The notes below the pieces were generated by a model. That model ran no database searches. It saw only the letters and a list, made by a program, of their open reading frames with translations, and was not told the DNA's origin. Below, in pieces: positions 15,048-23,522 of a stretch of DNA of 27,681 bases (the stretch's first letter is position 1; every line of letters starts with the position of its first letter). Origin of the DNA: JAWWBS01 sp033720815 (GTDB lineage: Bacteria > Pseudomonadota > Gammaproteobacteria > Natronospirales > JAJUFS01); NCBI GenBank assembly GCA_033720815.1, contig JAWWBT010000013.1, forward strand, positions 1-27,681. The letters run 5' to 3'. A program made the translations under genes and the position numbers.

Positions 15048-16091
15048 TTACTTCCCTCGTGGCAGTACCAGTCGTGCTTCGAAGGCGCCCTCGAGCTCCC
15101 TGGTTTCCAGCCTTGCCGCATTGCCAAGAGCAAGCTGCAGGCGCTCGCGCGTGTTTTCCAGGGCGATATGGAAGCCGGCGCGGCGGGGCGCTTCGGCGGC
15201 CAGCGGGTTGCGAATGACGATCCGGCATTCACGTTCATCGCATTCTGCGGTTACGACGATTTCGCCGCCATCCGGATTCGGCTCGATGCCGTGATGAATC
15301 GCGTTTTCCAGCAGCGGCTGCAGCGTCAGTCGTGGCATGCGCACGTCGTCGGGCATGGCGCTGGTGTCCCAGTGCACGACGAGTCGTTCTTCCAGTCGCA
15401 GTGCTTCGAGCCGTACATAGAGTTTCGCGAGTTCGATTTCAGCATCAACACTCACCAGCTTGCGGGCTTCGGCGAGGCTGGCGCGAAACAGGTCGGAAAG
15501 GTCTTCCACTGCCTGCTCCGCTGCCTGTGGGCGGTAGCCGATCATTGCGGCGATGGTGTTCAGGCTGTTGAACAGGAAGTGCGGTCGGATTCGTGCCTGC
15601 AGCGCCTCGATCCTTGCATCGGCTTCGCGCTCGACCTGGCGCTTCCAGCTGTACTGCACGTGGAAATAGCGCAATGCCAGTGCCGAGACGATCACGCTGA
15701 TCAGCAGGTTGCGGCTGAGGAATTCCATTGCCAGCTCGGAGTCGACCAGGCCGAGCCGCAGGCGGGCATCCAGCCACACGGCGAGCAGGCTGATCGCCAG
15801 GGTCGTCACCAGCAACAGCGCATAGCAGACGAGATAGGCGCGTCGGGGTGAGGCATCGGCAAGGCGACGACGGGCGAGGCACAGGACGGCGGCGGAGGAA
15901 AGCGCCAGCCAGAGCATGAACAGCGAGATGCCGATGAAGTCGGCGAGGACGTTCGTGCCCGGCAACAGGCCGCGTGCCATGGTGAGGATCATCGCCGTGA
16001 CTTCGGCGATGACGAGGATTTCGATGATGGCGGGCGCGCTGCAGAAATCGGGCAGGAAGCGCGCCCCCGGTCGTGTCTTGCTGGCGTTCAT
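15048..16091 (-). CDS. algZ: AlgZ/FimS-like sensor histidine kinase (LytS type)
   Basis: 347 residues. Four or more membrane helices (about 22-140) are followed by a linker and the His_kinase signature RIRPHFLFNSLN, with His171 as the likely phosphorylation site. The N-box is LQPLLENAIHHGIEP. The usual glycine-rich G1 motif is absent: after the N-box come VIRNPLAAEAPRRAG and ALENTRERLQLALG, as in Pseudomonas AlgZ/FimS, whose ATP site is also unorthodox. It should signal to AlgR, encoded two bases downstream. The signal is unknown. The start is plausible but has a weak ribosome binding site. Confidence 0.9.
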   Translation of the reverse strand: MNASKTRPGARFLPDFCSAPAIIEILVIAEVTAMILTMARGLLPGTNVLADFIGISLFMLWLALSSAAVLCLARRRLADASPRRAYLVCYALLLVTTLAISLLAVWLDARLRLGLVDSELAMEFLSRNLLISVIVSALALRYFHVQYSWKRQVEREADARIEALQARIRPHFLFNSLNTIAAMIGYRPQAAEQAVEDLSDLFRASLAEARKLVSVDAEIELAKLYVRLEALRLEERLVVHWDTSAMPDDVRMPRLTLQPLLENAIHHGIEPNPDGGEIVVTAECDERECRIVIRNPLAAEAPRRAGFHIALENTRERLQLALGNAARLETRELEGAFEARLVLPRGK

Positions 16092-16112
16092 GTTGCCAGT
16101 GTCGTTCGCTGC

Positions 16113-16133
16113 CGCCCGCCGCGCAAGCGGGCG
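16113..16133. terminator. Hairpin between the dehydrogenase gene and algZ, possible weak terminator
   Basis: CGCCCGC (16113-16119) and GCGGGCG (16127-16133) form a perfect 7-bp stem with a 7-base loop. On the minus strand no T-run follows, so termination may be partial, or algZR-hem may be read through from speA. Confidence 0.35.
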
Positions 16134-16146
16134 ACGCCCGGTGAGC

Positions 16147-17025
16147 TCAGGATTCGCTGCCTTCGTTGAACTGTGCCTGCTTCAGGCGGAACAGCGACGA
16201 GACATCTTCATCGCCGTGGCCCTGCTCGATGAGGCGACGGTAATGCAGCAGCGTCATCTCGACGATCGGCAACTGCACATCGAATTTCTCGGCCATCGAA
16301 CGGCAGATTTCCAGGTCCTTCTGGTGCAACTTCACCTTGAAGCCGAGCGGGTAGTCGCCGCGTTGCATGTTCGGGCCGCGATTGGTGAGCATCCAGCTAC
16401 CCGCGGCGCCACCGCCAACCACATCAATGACCTTCCCGAGGTCCAGGCCATGCGCTTCGGCAAACGCCATGCCCTCAGCCACGGCCTGGTTCACGCCCGC
16501 CACCATGATCTGGTTGACGGCCTTGGTGGCCTGGCCAGAGCCCGCCGGGCCCATCAGCACGATGCGCTTGCCCATGGCATCCAGCACCGGCTTCGCGCGC
16601 TGGAACACATCCGGTTCGCCGCCGCACATGATCGCCAGCGTGGCCTTCTGCGCGCCTTCCGTACCACCGGACACCGGGCAATCCAGGAAACCGATGCCAT
16701 GTTCCGCGAGTGTTGCGGCGGCCTGTTTCGCGGTGGCTGCACTTACCGTCGAGCAGTCGATGACGATGCCGCCTTCGGCCATCGCGGGTGCAATGCGCTC
16801 GACGACATCGAGGACATCCTGGTCGGCAGATACGCAAAGCACGATGCAGTCGCAGGCCGTGGCGAGCTCGGTAATGCTGTCGGCAGCCGTGACGCCCAGT
16901 TCGTCCGCCAGTTCACTGGCGCGTGACGCCGTGCGGTTCCACACGCCGGTAAGAAAGCCGGCCTTGTGCAGGTTGCGCGCCATCGGCGCGCCCATGGCCC
17001 CTAGGCCGATGAATCCGGTTTTCAT
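16147..17025 (-). CDS. Beta-hydroxyacid dehydrogenase (GarR/3-hydroxyisobutyrate dehydrogenase family)
   Basis: 292 residues. GFIGLGAMGAPMARNL (4-19) is the Rossmann dinucleotide motif; NRT at 30-32 favours NADP. DCPVSGGTEGA (115-125) is the substrate-binding loop, and Lys168 in SGQATKAVNQ is the conserved catalytic lysine. The family reduces or oxidises 3-hydroxyacids (tartronate semialdehyde, 3-hydroxyisobutyrate, succinic semialdehyde); the specific substrate cannot be read here. The ATG at 17025 has a GGGAG ribosome binding site; a start at 17043 would overlap speA. It lies 14 bp downstream of speA and probably shares its transcript, so a role with polyamine-derived semialdehydes is possible but unproven. 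Confidence 0.88.
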   Translation of the reverse strand: MKTGFIGLGAMGAPMARNLHKAGFLTGVWNRTASRASELADELGVTAADSITELATACDCIVLCVSADQDVLDVVERIAPAMAEGGIVIDCSTVSAATAKQAAATLAEHGIGFLDCPVSGGTEGAQKATLAIMCGGEPDVFQRAKPVLDAMGKRIVLMGPAGSGQATKAVNQIMVAGVNQAVAEGMAFAEAHGLDLGKVIDVVGGGAAGSWMLTNRGPNMQRGDYPLGFKVKLHQKDLEICRSMAEKFDVQLPIVEMTLLHYRRLIEQGHGDEDVSSLFRLKQAQFNEGSES

Positions 17026-17039
17026 GGCAGCTCCCTTGT

Positions 17040-18923
17040 TCACTCTTCCAGGTAGGTATAGCCGGCAAGGCCTTCCTCGAGGATGCCGTAGTAGCGCTTC
17101 GCGGTGTTGTCGTCGAGCCCTGCAGCGCGCAGCTTCCCGCGGTAACGCGCCATCAGCTCGCTGGCCGCAAAGTGCACGTAGGCCAGGACTTCGTCGGCGC
17201 GGTCACCCTGTTCCGGTCGTACCAGCTCGAACTCGCCTTCCTCATTGCGCTCGACGTTCACCGAATCGGTATCACCGAACAGGTTGTGCATGTCGCCGAG
17301 GATTTCCTGGTAGGCGCCAACGAGGAAGAACCCGAGCAGGTAATCCTCGTCCTTCTTCAGCGGGTGCACGGCGAGTGTCGATTCGACGCCGTTCGCATCG
17401 ACGTACTGCTCGATGCGCCCATCCGAATCGCAGGTCAGGTCCTGCAGGGTTGCACGGCGCTCGGGGAATTCATCGAGCCTGTGCACGGGCATGATCGGGA
17501 ATACCTGGTCGATGGCCCAGACATCGGGCAGCGACTGGAAGACCGAGAAGTTGCAGAAATACTTGTCGGCGAGCTTTTCGTTCAATTCGTCGAGAATCTC
17601 GCGCTGGTTCCGTGCATTCGGGTTCAGCGAATCGCGCAGGCGGCGGCAGATGGCGTAATACATCCGCTCGGCGCGGGCACGCTGTTCCAGCGTCATCACG
17701 CCGTGGATGTACATGGCCTGTGCTTCGGACAACCAGTAGATCGCGTCCTGGTAGATTTCCATCGGCGGCCGGTTGTCTTCGTTCCGGAACCCCTCCCACA
17801 GGTCGTGCAGGATCATCGGGTCTTCCACCGACGGCGAATCCGGTTCGACGGTGGCGATCGATTCGTGATCGATGACATTCGTGACCAGCACGGCGTGGTG
17901 CGCGGTCATTGCGCGGCCCGATTCGGTGATGATCGCCGGCTGCGGCAGTTCGTATTCCCCGCAGATTTCCGCCAGCGTGCGCACGATGGTGTGCGCGTAC
18001 TGCTCCATCGAATAGTTGGTTGAATTGGCTGAACGCGATCGCGAACCTTCGTAATCGACGCCGAGGCCACCGCCGACATCCATCACCTGGATGTTCACGC
18101 CAAGCGCATGCATTTCGGCAAACGCTCGGCCTGCTTCGCGCATGCCGCGCGCGATGTCGCGGATGTTGCCGATCTGGCTGCCGAGGTGGAAATGCAGCAG
18201 CTGCAGCGAATCCAGCATGTCGGCTTCGGCCAGCGTCTCGGCTGCTTCGAGCAACTGCGAGGCCATCAGGCCGAATTTCGATTTCTCGCCACCGGTGTCG
18301 GCCCACTTGCCCGCCGACGCGTGGCTGAGTCTTACGCGCGCGCCGAGTCGCGGGGTTATGCCCATTTCCTTCGACAGCGCCACGATATGGCCCAGTTCAC
18401 TGAGCTTCTCGACCACGATGTAGACCTTGTGACCGAGCTGCTGGCCGATCAGTGCCAGCTGCAGGTATTCGCGGTCCTTGTAACCGTTGCACACGATCGT
18501 GGAGCCTTCCGGTGCCAGCGCCAGCACGGCCATCAGCTCGGGCTTGCTGCCCGCTTCCATTCCGACGCGCTCACCGCCGTGGTGCAGGAGGTCGTCGACC
18601 ACGCTGCGCTGCTGGTTCACCTTGATGGGGTACACCGCGGTGTAGTGGCCGGAGTACTCGTGATAGTCGCGCGCCTTGTCGAAGGCGGCGCAAAGGCTCT
18701 TCACGCGGTGGCCGATCACGTCACCGAAGCGGAACAGGATCGGCAGGCGCAGGCCCTGCTCGCGGGCACGCGCAGTCAGCTGCATGAGGTTCACTTCACC
18801 GCTGCTGCCCGGCCCCTCCGGGCGAACGAACATCTCGCCCTGGGCGTCGATATCGAAATAGCCTTCGCCCCAGCGCTGGATGTTGAAGAAATCGCGAACG
18901 CGATCAATGGTTTCCGATGACAT
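17040..18923 (-). CDS. speA: Biosynthetic arginine decarboxylase
   Basis: 627 residues, PLP enzyme of the alanine-racemase/ornithine-DAP-decarboxylase fold, family length about 630. It converts arginine to agmatine, the first step to putrescine in many gammaproteobacteria. Lys101 in YPIKVNQQ is the PLP-binding lysine. FHLGSQIGN and DVGGGLGVDYEGSRS are the PLP-phosphate and substrate motifs. LTCDSDGRIEQYV near residue 500 supplies the second-subunit active-site cysteine. All are intact. It is divergent from speE across a 127-bp promoter region. No agmatinase or agmatine deiminase gene is in the window. Confidence 0.96.
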   Translation of the reverse strand: MSSETIDRVRDFFNIQRWGEGYFDIDAQGEMFVRPEGPGSSGEVNLMQLTARAREQGLRLPILFRFGDVIGHRVKSLCAAFDKARDYHEYSGHYTAVYPIKVNQQRSVVDDLLHHGGERVGMEAGSKPELMAVLALAPEGSTIVCNGYKDREYLQLALIGQQLGHKVYIVVEKLSELGHIVALSKEMGITPRLGARVRLSHASAGKWADTGGEKSKFGLMASQLLEAAETLAEADMLDSLQLLHFHLGSQIGNIRDIARGMREAGRAFAEMHALGVNIQVMDVGGGLGVDYEGSRSRSANSTNYSMEQYAHTIVRTLAEICGEYELPQPAIITESGRAMTAHHAVLVTNVIDHESIATVEPDSPSVEDPMILHDLWEGFRNEDNRPPMEIYQDAIYWLSEAQAMYIHGVMTLEQRARAERMYYAICRRLRDSLNPNARNQREILDELNEKLADKYFCNFSVFQSLPDVWAIDQVFPIMPVHRLDEFPERRATLQDLTCDSDGRIEQYVDANGVESTLAVHPLKKDEDYLLGFFLVGAYQEILGDMHNLFGDTDSVNVERNEEGEFELVRPEQGDRADEVLAYVHFAASELMARYRGKLRAAGLDDNTAKRYYGILEEGLAGYTYLEE

Positions 18924-18969
18924 GGCAACCCTTGCGGCAGGCCGCGGTGCGGCGTGAAAAGTGGGCCCG

Positions 18970-18975
18970 ATTATA
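18970..18975 (-). promoter_or_regulatory. -10 element of speA
   Basis: Minus-strand TATAAT, 47 bp upstream of the speA ATG, in the speA/speE intergenic region. No strong -35 at the right distance. Confidence 0.5.
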
Positions 18976-19009
18976 GGGAATGATGGCCTGCGTCGCGACG
19001 CATCTTCGC

Positions 19010-19015
19010 TATAAT
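19010..19015 (+). promoter_or_regulatory. -10 element of speE
   Basis: Plus-strand TATAAT, 36 bp upstream of the speE ATG. Its distance from the opposing speA -10 (centres 40 bp apart) means the two promoters face away from each other and share upstream DNA, so one regulator could control both. Confidence 0.5.
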
Positions 19016-19050
19016 TGCGACCCTTTCACCCATCAGCAGGAGAACGCGCC

Positions 19051-19917
19051 ATGCCGCAGAATCCGAATGCTCTCACCGGCAACTGGTTCACCGAAGTCTG
19101 CGAAGAGGCCGGCAGCGCCTTCTCGCTGAAGGTTCGCGGCAAGCTGTTCGAGGAGCAGTCTCCCTTCCAGAAGGTCGAGGTCTTCGAGACCGAGAAGTGG
19201 GGCAACCTGATGGTGATCGACGGTTACGTCATGCTGACGAGCCGCGACAATTTCCTCTACCACGAGATGATGTCGCATCCGGTGCTGTTCACGCACAAGG
19301 CGCCGAAGAAGGTCGTGATCATCGGGGGTGGCGATTGCGGCACCCTGCGCGAAGTGCTGAAGCATCCGGGCGTGGAGAAGTGCTGGCAGATCGATATCGA
19401 CGAAGTGGTCACGCGAGCCGCGGAGAAGCATTTCCCGGAGCTGTGCGAATCCAATGACGACCCGCGCGCCGAACTGCTGTGGATCGATGGCCTGAAGTGG
19501 GTGAAGGACGCCGCGGCAGAAAGCGTGGATGTCGTCATCGTCGATTCCACCGACCCGATTGGCCCGGCAGAAGGCCTGTTTGGCGAGAAGTTCTATCGCG
19601 ACTGCATCCGCATGCTCGCACCGGGCGGCATCCTGGTCCAGCAGTCCGAATCGCCGCTGGTGCACCGGAAACTCCTGAACGAAATGCGCCTGGCGATGCG
19701 CAGCGCCGGGTTTGTCGACACGCGCACGCTGGGCTTCCCGCAGCCGGTATATCCCTCGGGCTGGTGGTCGGCAACCATGGCCTCGAAGGACATGGCGCTG
19801 ACCAATTTCCGCCGTGCCGATGCGGTGAACCGTCCCTTTGCCACCGAGTATTACACGGCGGAAATCCATGATGCCGCGCTCGCCGCGCCGGCATTCTTCA
19901 GTCGCGAAATCCGCTGA
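19051..19917 (+). CDS. speE: Polyamine aminopropyltransferase (spermidine synthase)
   Basis: 288 residues. It moves an aminopropyl group from decarboxylated S-adenosylmethionine to putrescine. The N-terminal beta domain includes FQKVEVFETEKWGNLMVIDG. The Rossmann-like domain has IIGGGDCGTLREVLKH (Asp95), IDIDEVV, and VIVDSTDPIGPAEGLF with the catalytic Asp of DSTDP (165-168). The more usual GGGDGG reads GGGDCG here, a tolerated variant. The ATG at 19051 is preceded by CAGGAGAA. No speD is visible in the window, so decarboxylated AdoMet must come from elsewhere. The next gene starts 2 bp after the stop. Confidence 0.96.
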   Translation: MPQNPNALTGNWFTEVCEEAGSAFSLKVRGKLFEEQSPFQKVEVFETEKWGNLMVIDGYVMLTSRDNFLYHEMMSHPVLFTHKAPKKVVIIGGGDCGTLREVLKHPGVEKCWQIDIDEVVTRAAEKHFPELCESNDDPRAELLWIDGLKWVKDAAAESVDVVIVDSTDPIGPAEGLFGEKFYRDCIRMLAPGGILVQQSESPLVHRKLLNEMRLAMRSAGFVDTRTLGFPQPVYPSGWWSATMASKDMALTNFRRADAVNRPFATEYYTAEIHDAALAAPAFFSREIR

Positions 19918-19919
19918 TC

Positions 19920-20456
19920 ATGCGACACGAATTCGGTTTCGCCCCCATTGGCAGCGTGATGCATGCCGGCCTCGCGCTGGTGCTGGTCGTATTGCCGCTG
20001 GGGGTTCTGTCGCCGGTGCTGCTCTTTTCCAGCGAGACGATGGCGGCGATCGTGTTCGGCATCGCGCTGTTCTTCCTGGTGCCGGTCTGGGCGCTGGTCG
20101 CCTATACGCTGCTCGTGCAGCGGCTCGAATTCGATGCGGGACGTTTCCATCTTCGTGCGGGGCCCTGGCAGTTGCACATTGCCCGTGACGTGCTGGGCGA
20201 CGGGGATATCGAGATCTTCTCGCCGCTGGATGACAGGACCAGCCTTCAGGACCGCCGCGTCAGCGGTATCAGCATCGGCTCGATCATGGTGGGACGTTTC
20301 CGGCACCCGGACGGGCGCTGGGCGTTCAAGGCAATGTTCGGTCCGGGCGATGCCATCCGTATCACCGATAACAAGGGCACGCGGGTCGAGTTCTCGCCGC
20401 GTGACCCGCAGCAGTTCCTTCGCGCCTGGTCAGCGACCGCGCAACACTGCGAGTAG
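19920..20456 (+). CDS. Membrane protein with a possible PH-like C-terminal domain
   Basis: 178 residues. Two hydrophobic helices (about 15-37 and 41-65) are followed by a beta-rich cytoplasmic domain with strand pairs such as LEFDAGRFHLRAGPWQLHI, GISIGSIMVGRF and AIRITDNKGTRVEFSP. This layout resembles bacterial PH (bPH) proteins; the fold assignment is inferred from strand pattern only. It is cotranscribed with speE (2-bp gap). Its last 27 bp overlap the convergent gene. No function is assigned. Confidence 0.72.
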   Translation: MRHEFGFAPIGSVMHAGLALVLVVLPLGVLSPVLLFSSETMAAIVFGIALFFLVPVWALVAYTLLVQRLEFDAGRFHLRAGPWQLHIARDVLGDGDIEIFSPLDDRTSLQDRRVSGISIGSIMVGRFRHPDGRWAFKAMFGPGDAIRITDNKGTRVEFSPRDPQQFLRAWSATAQHCE

Positions 20457-21737
20457 GCGTTCCACCTGTTGTGCCCGTGGGTGTTCGCCCACGTGTTCAA
20501 TGTCCTCGAGGATACGAATTGCTTCTGCATCGTTGCCATGGCGCTCTGCGTAATGGCGGGCGAGCAGTAATGCGATGTCGACTCGCTCACTGGCTTGCGG
20601 GAATCGCTCCAGTCCCTGCAGCGCCAGCTTCTCGAAGCCGTCGTCGGGCCGGTGCCGTGCCGCCGCCTCGCAGACCGCCAGCCAGTCCGCTGCACGTTGA
20701 GTATGGAATGCCGAGAAATGCAGCAGCATGCGCAGCGCCGTGATCGCGGCGAGTTCGCCATGCCTGGCGGCAAGTTGCGCGCGGATGCAGCGTTCACCCT
20801 GGTCGCGGACAAGCGGCCAGAGATTGTTCGTTGCCAGGTCGTCCAGCAGTTCGAGCTGTTCCTGGTGATCCAGGTCCCGCGCAGCATGCCGTAATTCCTG
20901 CAATGCCAGCGCCGCGTCGTGTTTCCGCAGGTGCTGGTCGAGCCGTGCCAGCAACTGTCGCCGGCGCGTTGCTGCATCAACCCCGTCCGCTCGGTCGATA
21001 TCCTCCTGGGTCACTTCCACCTCGAGTCCGATGGTTTCGCGATGGTGGTAGGCAACGAACCCCAGCAGGTGCGCAAACAGGATGCTGGAAAAGGCTGCGG
21101 CAACGATGGCGAGCCAGCGATTCGCATCCGGCATGTTGAAGACGAGTGCTTCCGGATTGATTCCCTGTTCATACAGCGTTCCGATCGGTGCCATGCCGTA
21201 ACCGAAACCGACTGCCAGCAGCATCACGAGCGCCGGGTACAGCGGCCCGCTCAACAGGCTGATGCGCAGCAGGCGTTGTGGCGAGATGGAAAATGCGAGC
21301 GAATCGGAGAGTGCCAGCAGCAACATGAAGGCCGGGAAGACCAGCCAGAAGACGATCCGTGTCGCCCAGCCGATGGCCGGTGATATCACATCAAGCGCCG
21401 TCACCATGCCGCCAGCCACAAACAGTACGAACAGCAGTTTCAGCAGGCGCGCATCGAAATACAGCATTTCATCGCTGCCCAGTGGTGGTGGGTCACCGTG
21501 TCCGGTCGCACTGCGTTCCAGCACGCGCAGGCTGTACTGCATCAGCCCGGTGGCTGCCATCACCACGAACAGCAGGCCGAACAGCGATGCCGAAAATGCC
21601 CACAGGAAACTGCCAAGAACGAGTACCGCCAGCAGGGGGTGCAGGCGAAACGGATAGAGCAGCAGGGCAGGAAGGTAGTGGAAGAGGGAGCGGGTGCCGA
21701 CCAGTCGACGATCGAGTGCGGTGGGTTGCCGCGCCAT
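20430..21737 (-). CDS. Membrane protein with alpha-helical repeat C-terminus, function unknown
   Basis: 435 residues. About six membrane helices occupy residues 19-240. The C-terminal third is helical and TPR-like: RLDQHLRKHDAALALQELRH, LARHYAERHGNDAEAIRILED and similar pairs. A polar loop sits at 72-92 (LERSATGHGDPPPLGSDEM). I do not recognise the family. Its TTG/ATG context gives the ATG at 21737, and the next gene upstream ends 2 bp away, so it belongs with the two DUF4124 genes in one minus-strand unit. The membrane anchor plus repeats suggest a scaffold for protein contacts. Confidence 0.75.
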   Translation of the reverse strand: MARQPTALDRRLVGTRSLFHYLPALLLYPFRLHPLLAVLVLGSFLWAFSASLFGLLFVVMAATGLMQYSLRVLERSATGHGDPPPLGSDEMLYFDARLLKLLFVLFVAGGMVTALDVISPAIGWATRIVFWLVFPAFMLLLALSDSLAFSISPQRLLRISLLSGPLYPALVMLLAVGFGYGMAPIGTLYEQGINPEALVFNMPDANRWLAIVAAAFSSILFAHLLGFVAYHHRETIGLEVEVTQEDIDRADGVDAATRRRQLLARLDQHLRKHDAALALQELRHAARDLDHQEQLELLDDLATNNLWPLVRDQGERCIRAQLAARHGELAAITALRMLLHFSAFHTQRAADWLAVCEAAARHRPDDGFEKLALQGLERFPQASERVDIALLLARHYAERHGNDAEAIRILEDIEHVGEHPRAQQVERLLAVLRGR

Positions 21738-21739
21738 CG

Positions 21740-22177
21740 TCAGTTGCAGAATTCCGCGAGGCGTTGCTGGTTGATACGGCGGCGTTCCGCCATCTCTTCT
21801 TCGCGCAGGTAACGGCGTTCACCGTTTTCTTCCACCGTCATGCGCTTGGCGAGGCGCAGCTTTTCGGCATTGCGCTGCGCCTGTTCGCACTTGCGCTGGC
21901 GCAGTGCTTCTTCCTCTGCACGTGCTGCAGCCGACTTGGCGCTTTGCTCGCGTTCCTCTTCGATGCGTGTCAGCGCCTGCTGCCTGTCTTCACGACGCGC
22001 CTTCACGGCTTCCGGGTCACTGGGGCGCGAGGCAATGTTCATCTTTTCCGCCTCGGCGCCTGCCGGGCAGGGTGCCTCGGTGTAGACCACGCTGCCATCG
22101 GCCTTCGTGCATTTCACGATCTCTGCTGCTTCACCCGGCAGGGCGAACAGCAACAGGGTGGCGAGCAGGTAGCGCAT
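21740..22177 (-). CDS. DUF4124-containing periplasmic protein
   Basis: 145 residues from the ATG at 22177, which shares one base with the stop of the preceding gene (TGATG). Signal peptide at 1-17 (MRYLLATLLLFALPGEA). The DUF4124 core follows: EIVKCTKADGSVVYTEAPCP, with a Cys pair likely to form a disulfide. A long charged coiled coil (about 55-130) makes up the rest and ends in a Cys. DUF4124 is a small periplasmic domain common in Xanthomonadales and Pseudomonas, with no known function. It has the same architecture as its neighbour, so the pair is a tandem duplication. Confidence 0.82.
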   Translation of the reverse strand: MRYLLATLLLFALPGEAAEIVKCTKADGSVVYTEAPCPAGAEAEKMNIASRPSDPEAVKARREDRQQALTRIEEEREQSAKSAAARAEEEALRQRKCEQAQRNAEKLRLAKRMTVEENGERRYLREEEMAERRRINQQRLAEFCN

Positions 22178-22656
22178 CAACGGCACTCCTGTGCCAGGAA
22201 TTGCCTCACCTTCGCTTTCTCGGCAGCGGCTTCTTCATCCGACAGGCGTTCCTGCGTGCCGTCGTCATTCTTGCGAACGAGGTACGGTGCTTCCTCGTAA
22301 CGCTGCATCTGGGTCTTTGCGAGTTCGCACTTCTGGCGGGTGATCTGCAGCTGGGCCTTCAGCACGGGATCCTCTTCAGCAGCAATCCGGGCATCGAGTT
22401 CCTGCATGCTGCCGGGTGCGCCACCAGCGGAGTCATCTGCGTCGCCCTCAGCCTGGGGTTGGCTCGCGCCGCGCGTGCGCAGTTTCAGTCTTTCGGCCTG
22501 GCTGTCCTTCGGGCAGGGCTGGCTGGAATACGTGACCTTGCCGTTCGCATCGACGCACTTGTTCACTTCGGCTGCGCCCGCGGTGAACGGCAACGCCAGG
22601 AGGCCACAGGCCAAGCCTGCAGTGATGAGGATCCTTTTGAATGCTGTCCCGGTCAT
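22177..22656 (-). CDS. DUF4124-containing periplasmic protein, paralogue
   Basis: 159 residues with the ATG at 22656 after GAGGGAG. Signal peptide at about 1-30 (ILITAGLACGLLALPFTAGAA). DUF4124 core: EVNKCVDANGKVTYSSQPCP. A low-complexity linker (GASQPQAEGDADDSAGGAPG) leads to a helical C-terminal region ending ECR. The longer frame to 22692 is rejected because the ribosome binding site supports 22656. It is the first gene of the three-gene unit 22656-20430. Confidence 0.82.
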   Translation of the reverse strand: MTGTAFKRILITAGLACGLLALPFTAGAAEVNKCVDANGKVTYSSQPCPKDSQAERLKLRTRGASQPQAEGDADDSAGGAPGSMQELDARIAAEEDPVLKAQLQITRQKCELAKTQMQRYEEAPYLVRKNDDGTQERLSDEEAAAEKAKVRQFLAQECR

Positions 22657-22749
22657 GACGTGGCTCCCTCTGCGAATCGCCTTGATATTCAATCTGAAGT
22701 GTAGCCGCTGCTGGCCTCGAGCCCGTGCGCGACTTCACGAAATCCCGTT

Positions 22750-23088
22750 TCAGAGCGCCTCGACGTCGGTTTCGCCGGTGCGGATCCGGATCGCCTGTTC
22801 GAGGTTGCTGACGAAGATCTTGCCGTCACCGATCTTGCCCGTGCGTGCGGCGTTGATGATCGCGTCGACGACCTGCTCGACCAGCTCGTCGGAAACGGCA
22901 ACCTCGAGTTTCACCTTGGGCAGGAAATCGACCACGTACTCGGCACCGCGATAGATCTCGGTATGGCCCTTCTGCCGGCCGAAACCCTTCACTTCCGTTA
23001 CCGTGATGCCCTGCACGCCGATATCCGACAGCGCCTCGCGAACGTCGTCGAGCTTGAACGGCTTGATGATGGCCGAAATCATCTTCAT
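22750..23088 (-). CDS. glnK: PII nitrogen regulatory protein, GlnK type
   Basis: 112 residues, the exact PII length. The T-loop GFGRQKGHTEIYRGAEYVVDFLPK places Tyr51, the uridylylation site, in its canonical position. TGKIGDGKIFV is the B-loop, and IRIRTGE closes the C-loop. It reports 2-oxoglutarate, ATP/ADP and, through uridylylation, glutamine status. The sequence resembles GlnK somewhat more than GlnB, but the two cannot be separated with certainty. No amtB is next to it. AGGA precedes the ATG at 23088. It is divergent from ubiK; no sigma-54 site is visible in the 133-bp gap. Confidence 0.93.
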   Translation of the reverse strand: MKMISAIIKPFKLDDVREALSDIGVQGITVTEVKGFGRQKGHTEIYRGAEYVVDFLPKVKLEVAVSDELVEQVVDAIINAARTGKIGDGKIFVSNLEQAIRIRTGETDVEAL

Positions 23089-23221
23089 TGCGTCTTTTCC
23101 TGCCTTGCTGGGTGTGATGAGCGATTGCCGCACAGTCTAGCATCCGCGTCCTGCGTTGCCTGCACCCGCGGCGCACGGTTAAGCTCTGCACACCCTCGTT
23201 GCTGCGCCCGGAGGCGCCGCC

Positions 23222-23476
23222 ATGAATATCGATCCGAAGATCATCGACGAGCTGGCCCGCAAGCTCTACGAATCCGTCCCGCCCGGCGTGCGTGACGCGC
23301 AGGCCGACCTCGAAAGGAATTTCCGCGCGGTCCTGCAGGACATCCTGGGACGCATGGACCTTGTCACCCGCGAGGAATTCGACGTGCAGCAGCAGGTGTT
23401 GCACCGGACCCGCGACAAGCTCGAAAGCATCAATCGTCGCCTGCAGGAACTCGAAGGCTCGCTGAAGAAGCAGTAA
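23222..23476 (+). CDS. ubiK: UbiK, ubiquinone biosynthesis accessory factor (YqiC)
   Basis: 84 residues, typical length. It starts MNIDPKIIDELARKLYESVP, has an amphipathic N-terminal helix and ends in a coiled coil (TREEFDVQQQVLHRTRDKLE, then RRLQELEGSLKKQ). UbiK partners UbiJ in the soluble Ubi complex for aerobic ubiquinone synthesis. A good ribosome binding site (CCGGAGG) precedes it. The order glnK / ubiK / yifB is conserved in many gammaproteobacteria. It lies 46 bp before yifB and is probably cotranscribed with it. Confidence 0.93.
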   Translation: MNIDPKIIDELARKLYESVPPGVRDAQADLERNFRAVLQDILGRMDLVTREEFDVQQQVLHRTRDKLESINRRLQELEGSLKKQ

Positions 23477-23522
23477 GCCAAACCGTTCGCCGCAGGCTCC
23501 ACCATGCACCAGGGAGGGTCGC

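Noticed and set aside
23089..23221. Sigma-54 promoter for glnK
   Set aside because: No GG-N10-GC element with the right context was found on the minus strand.
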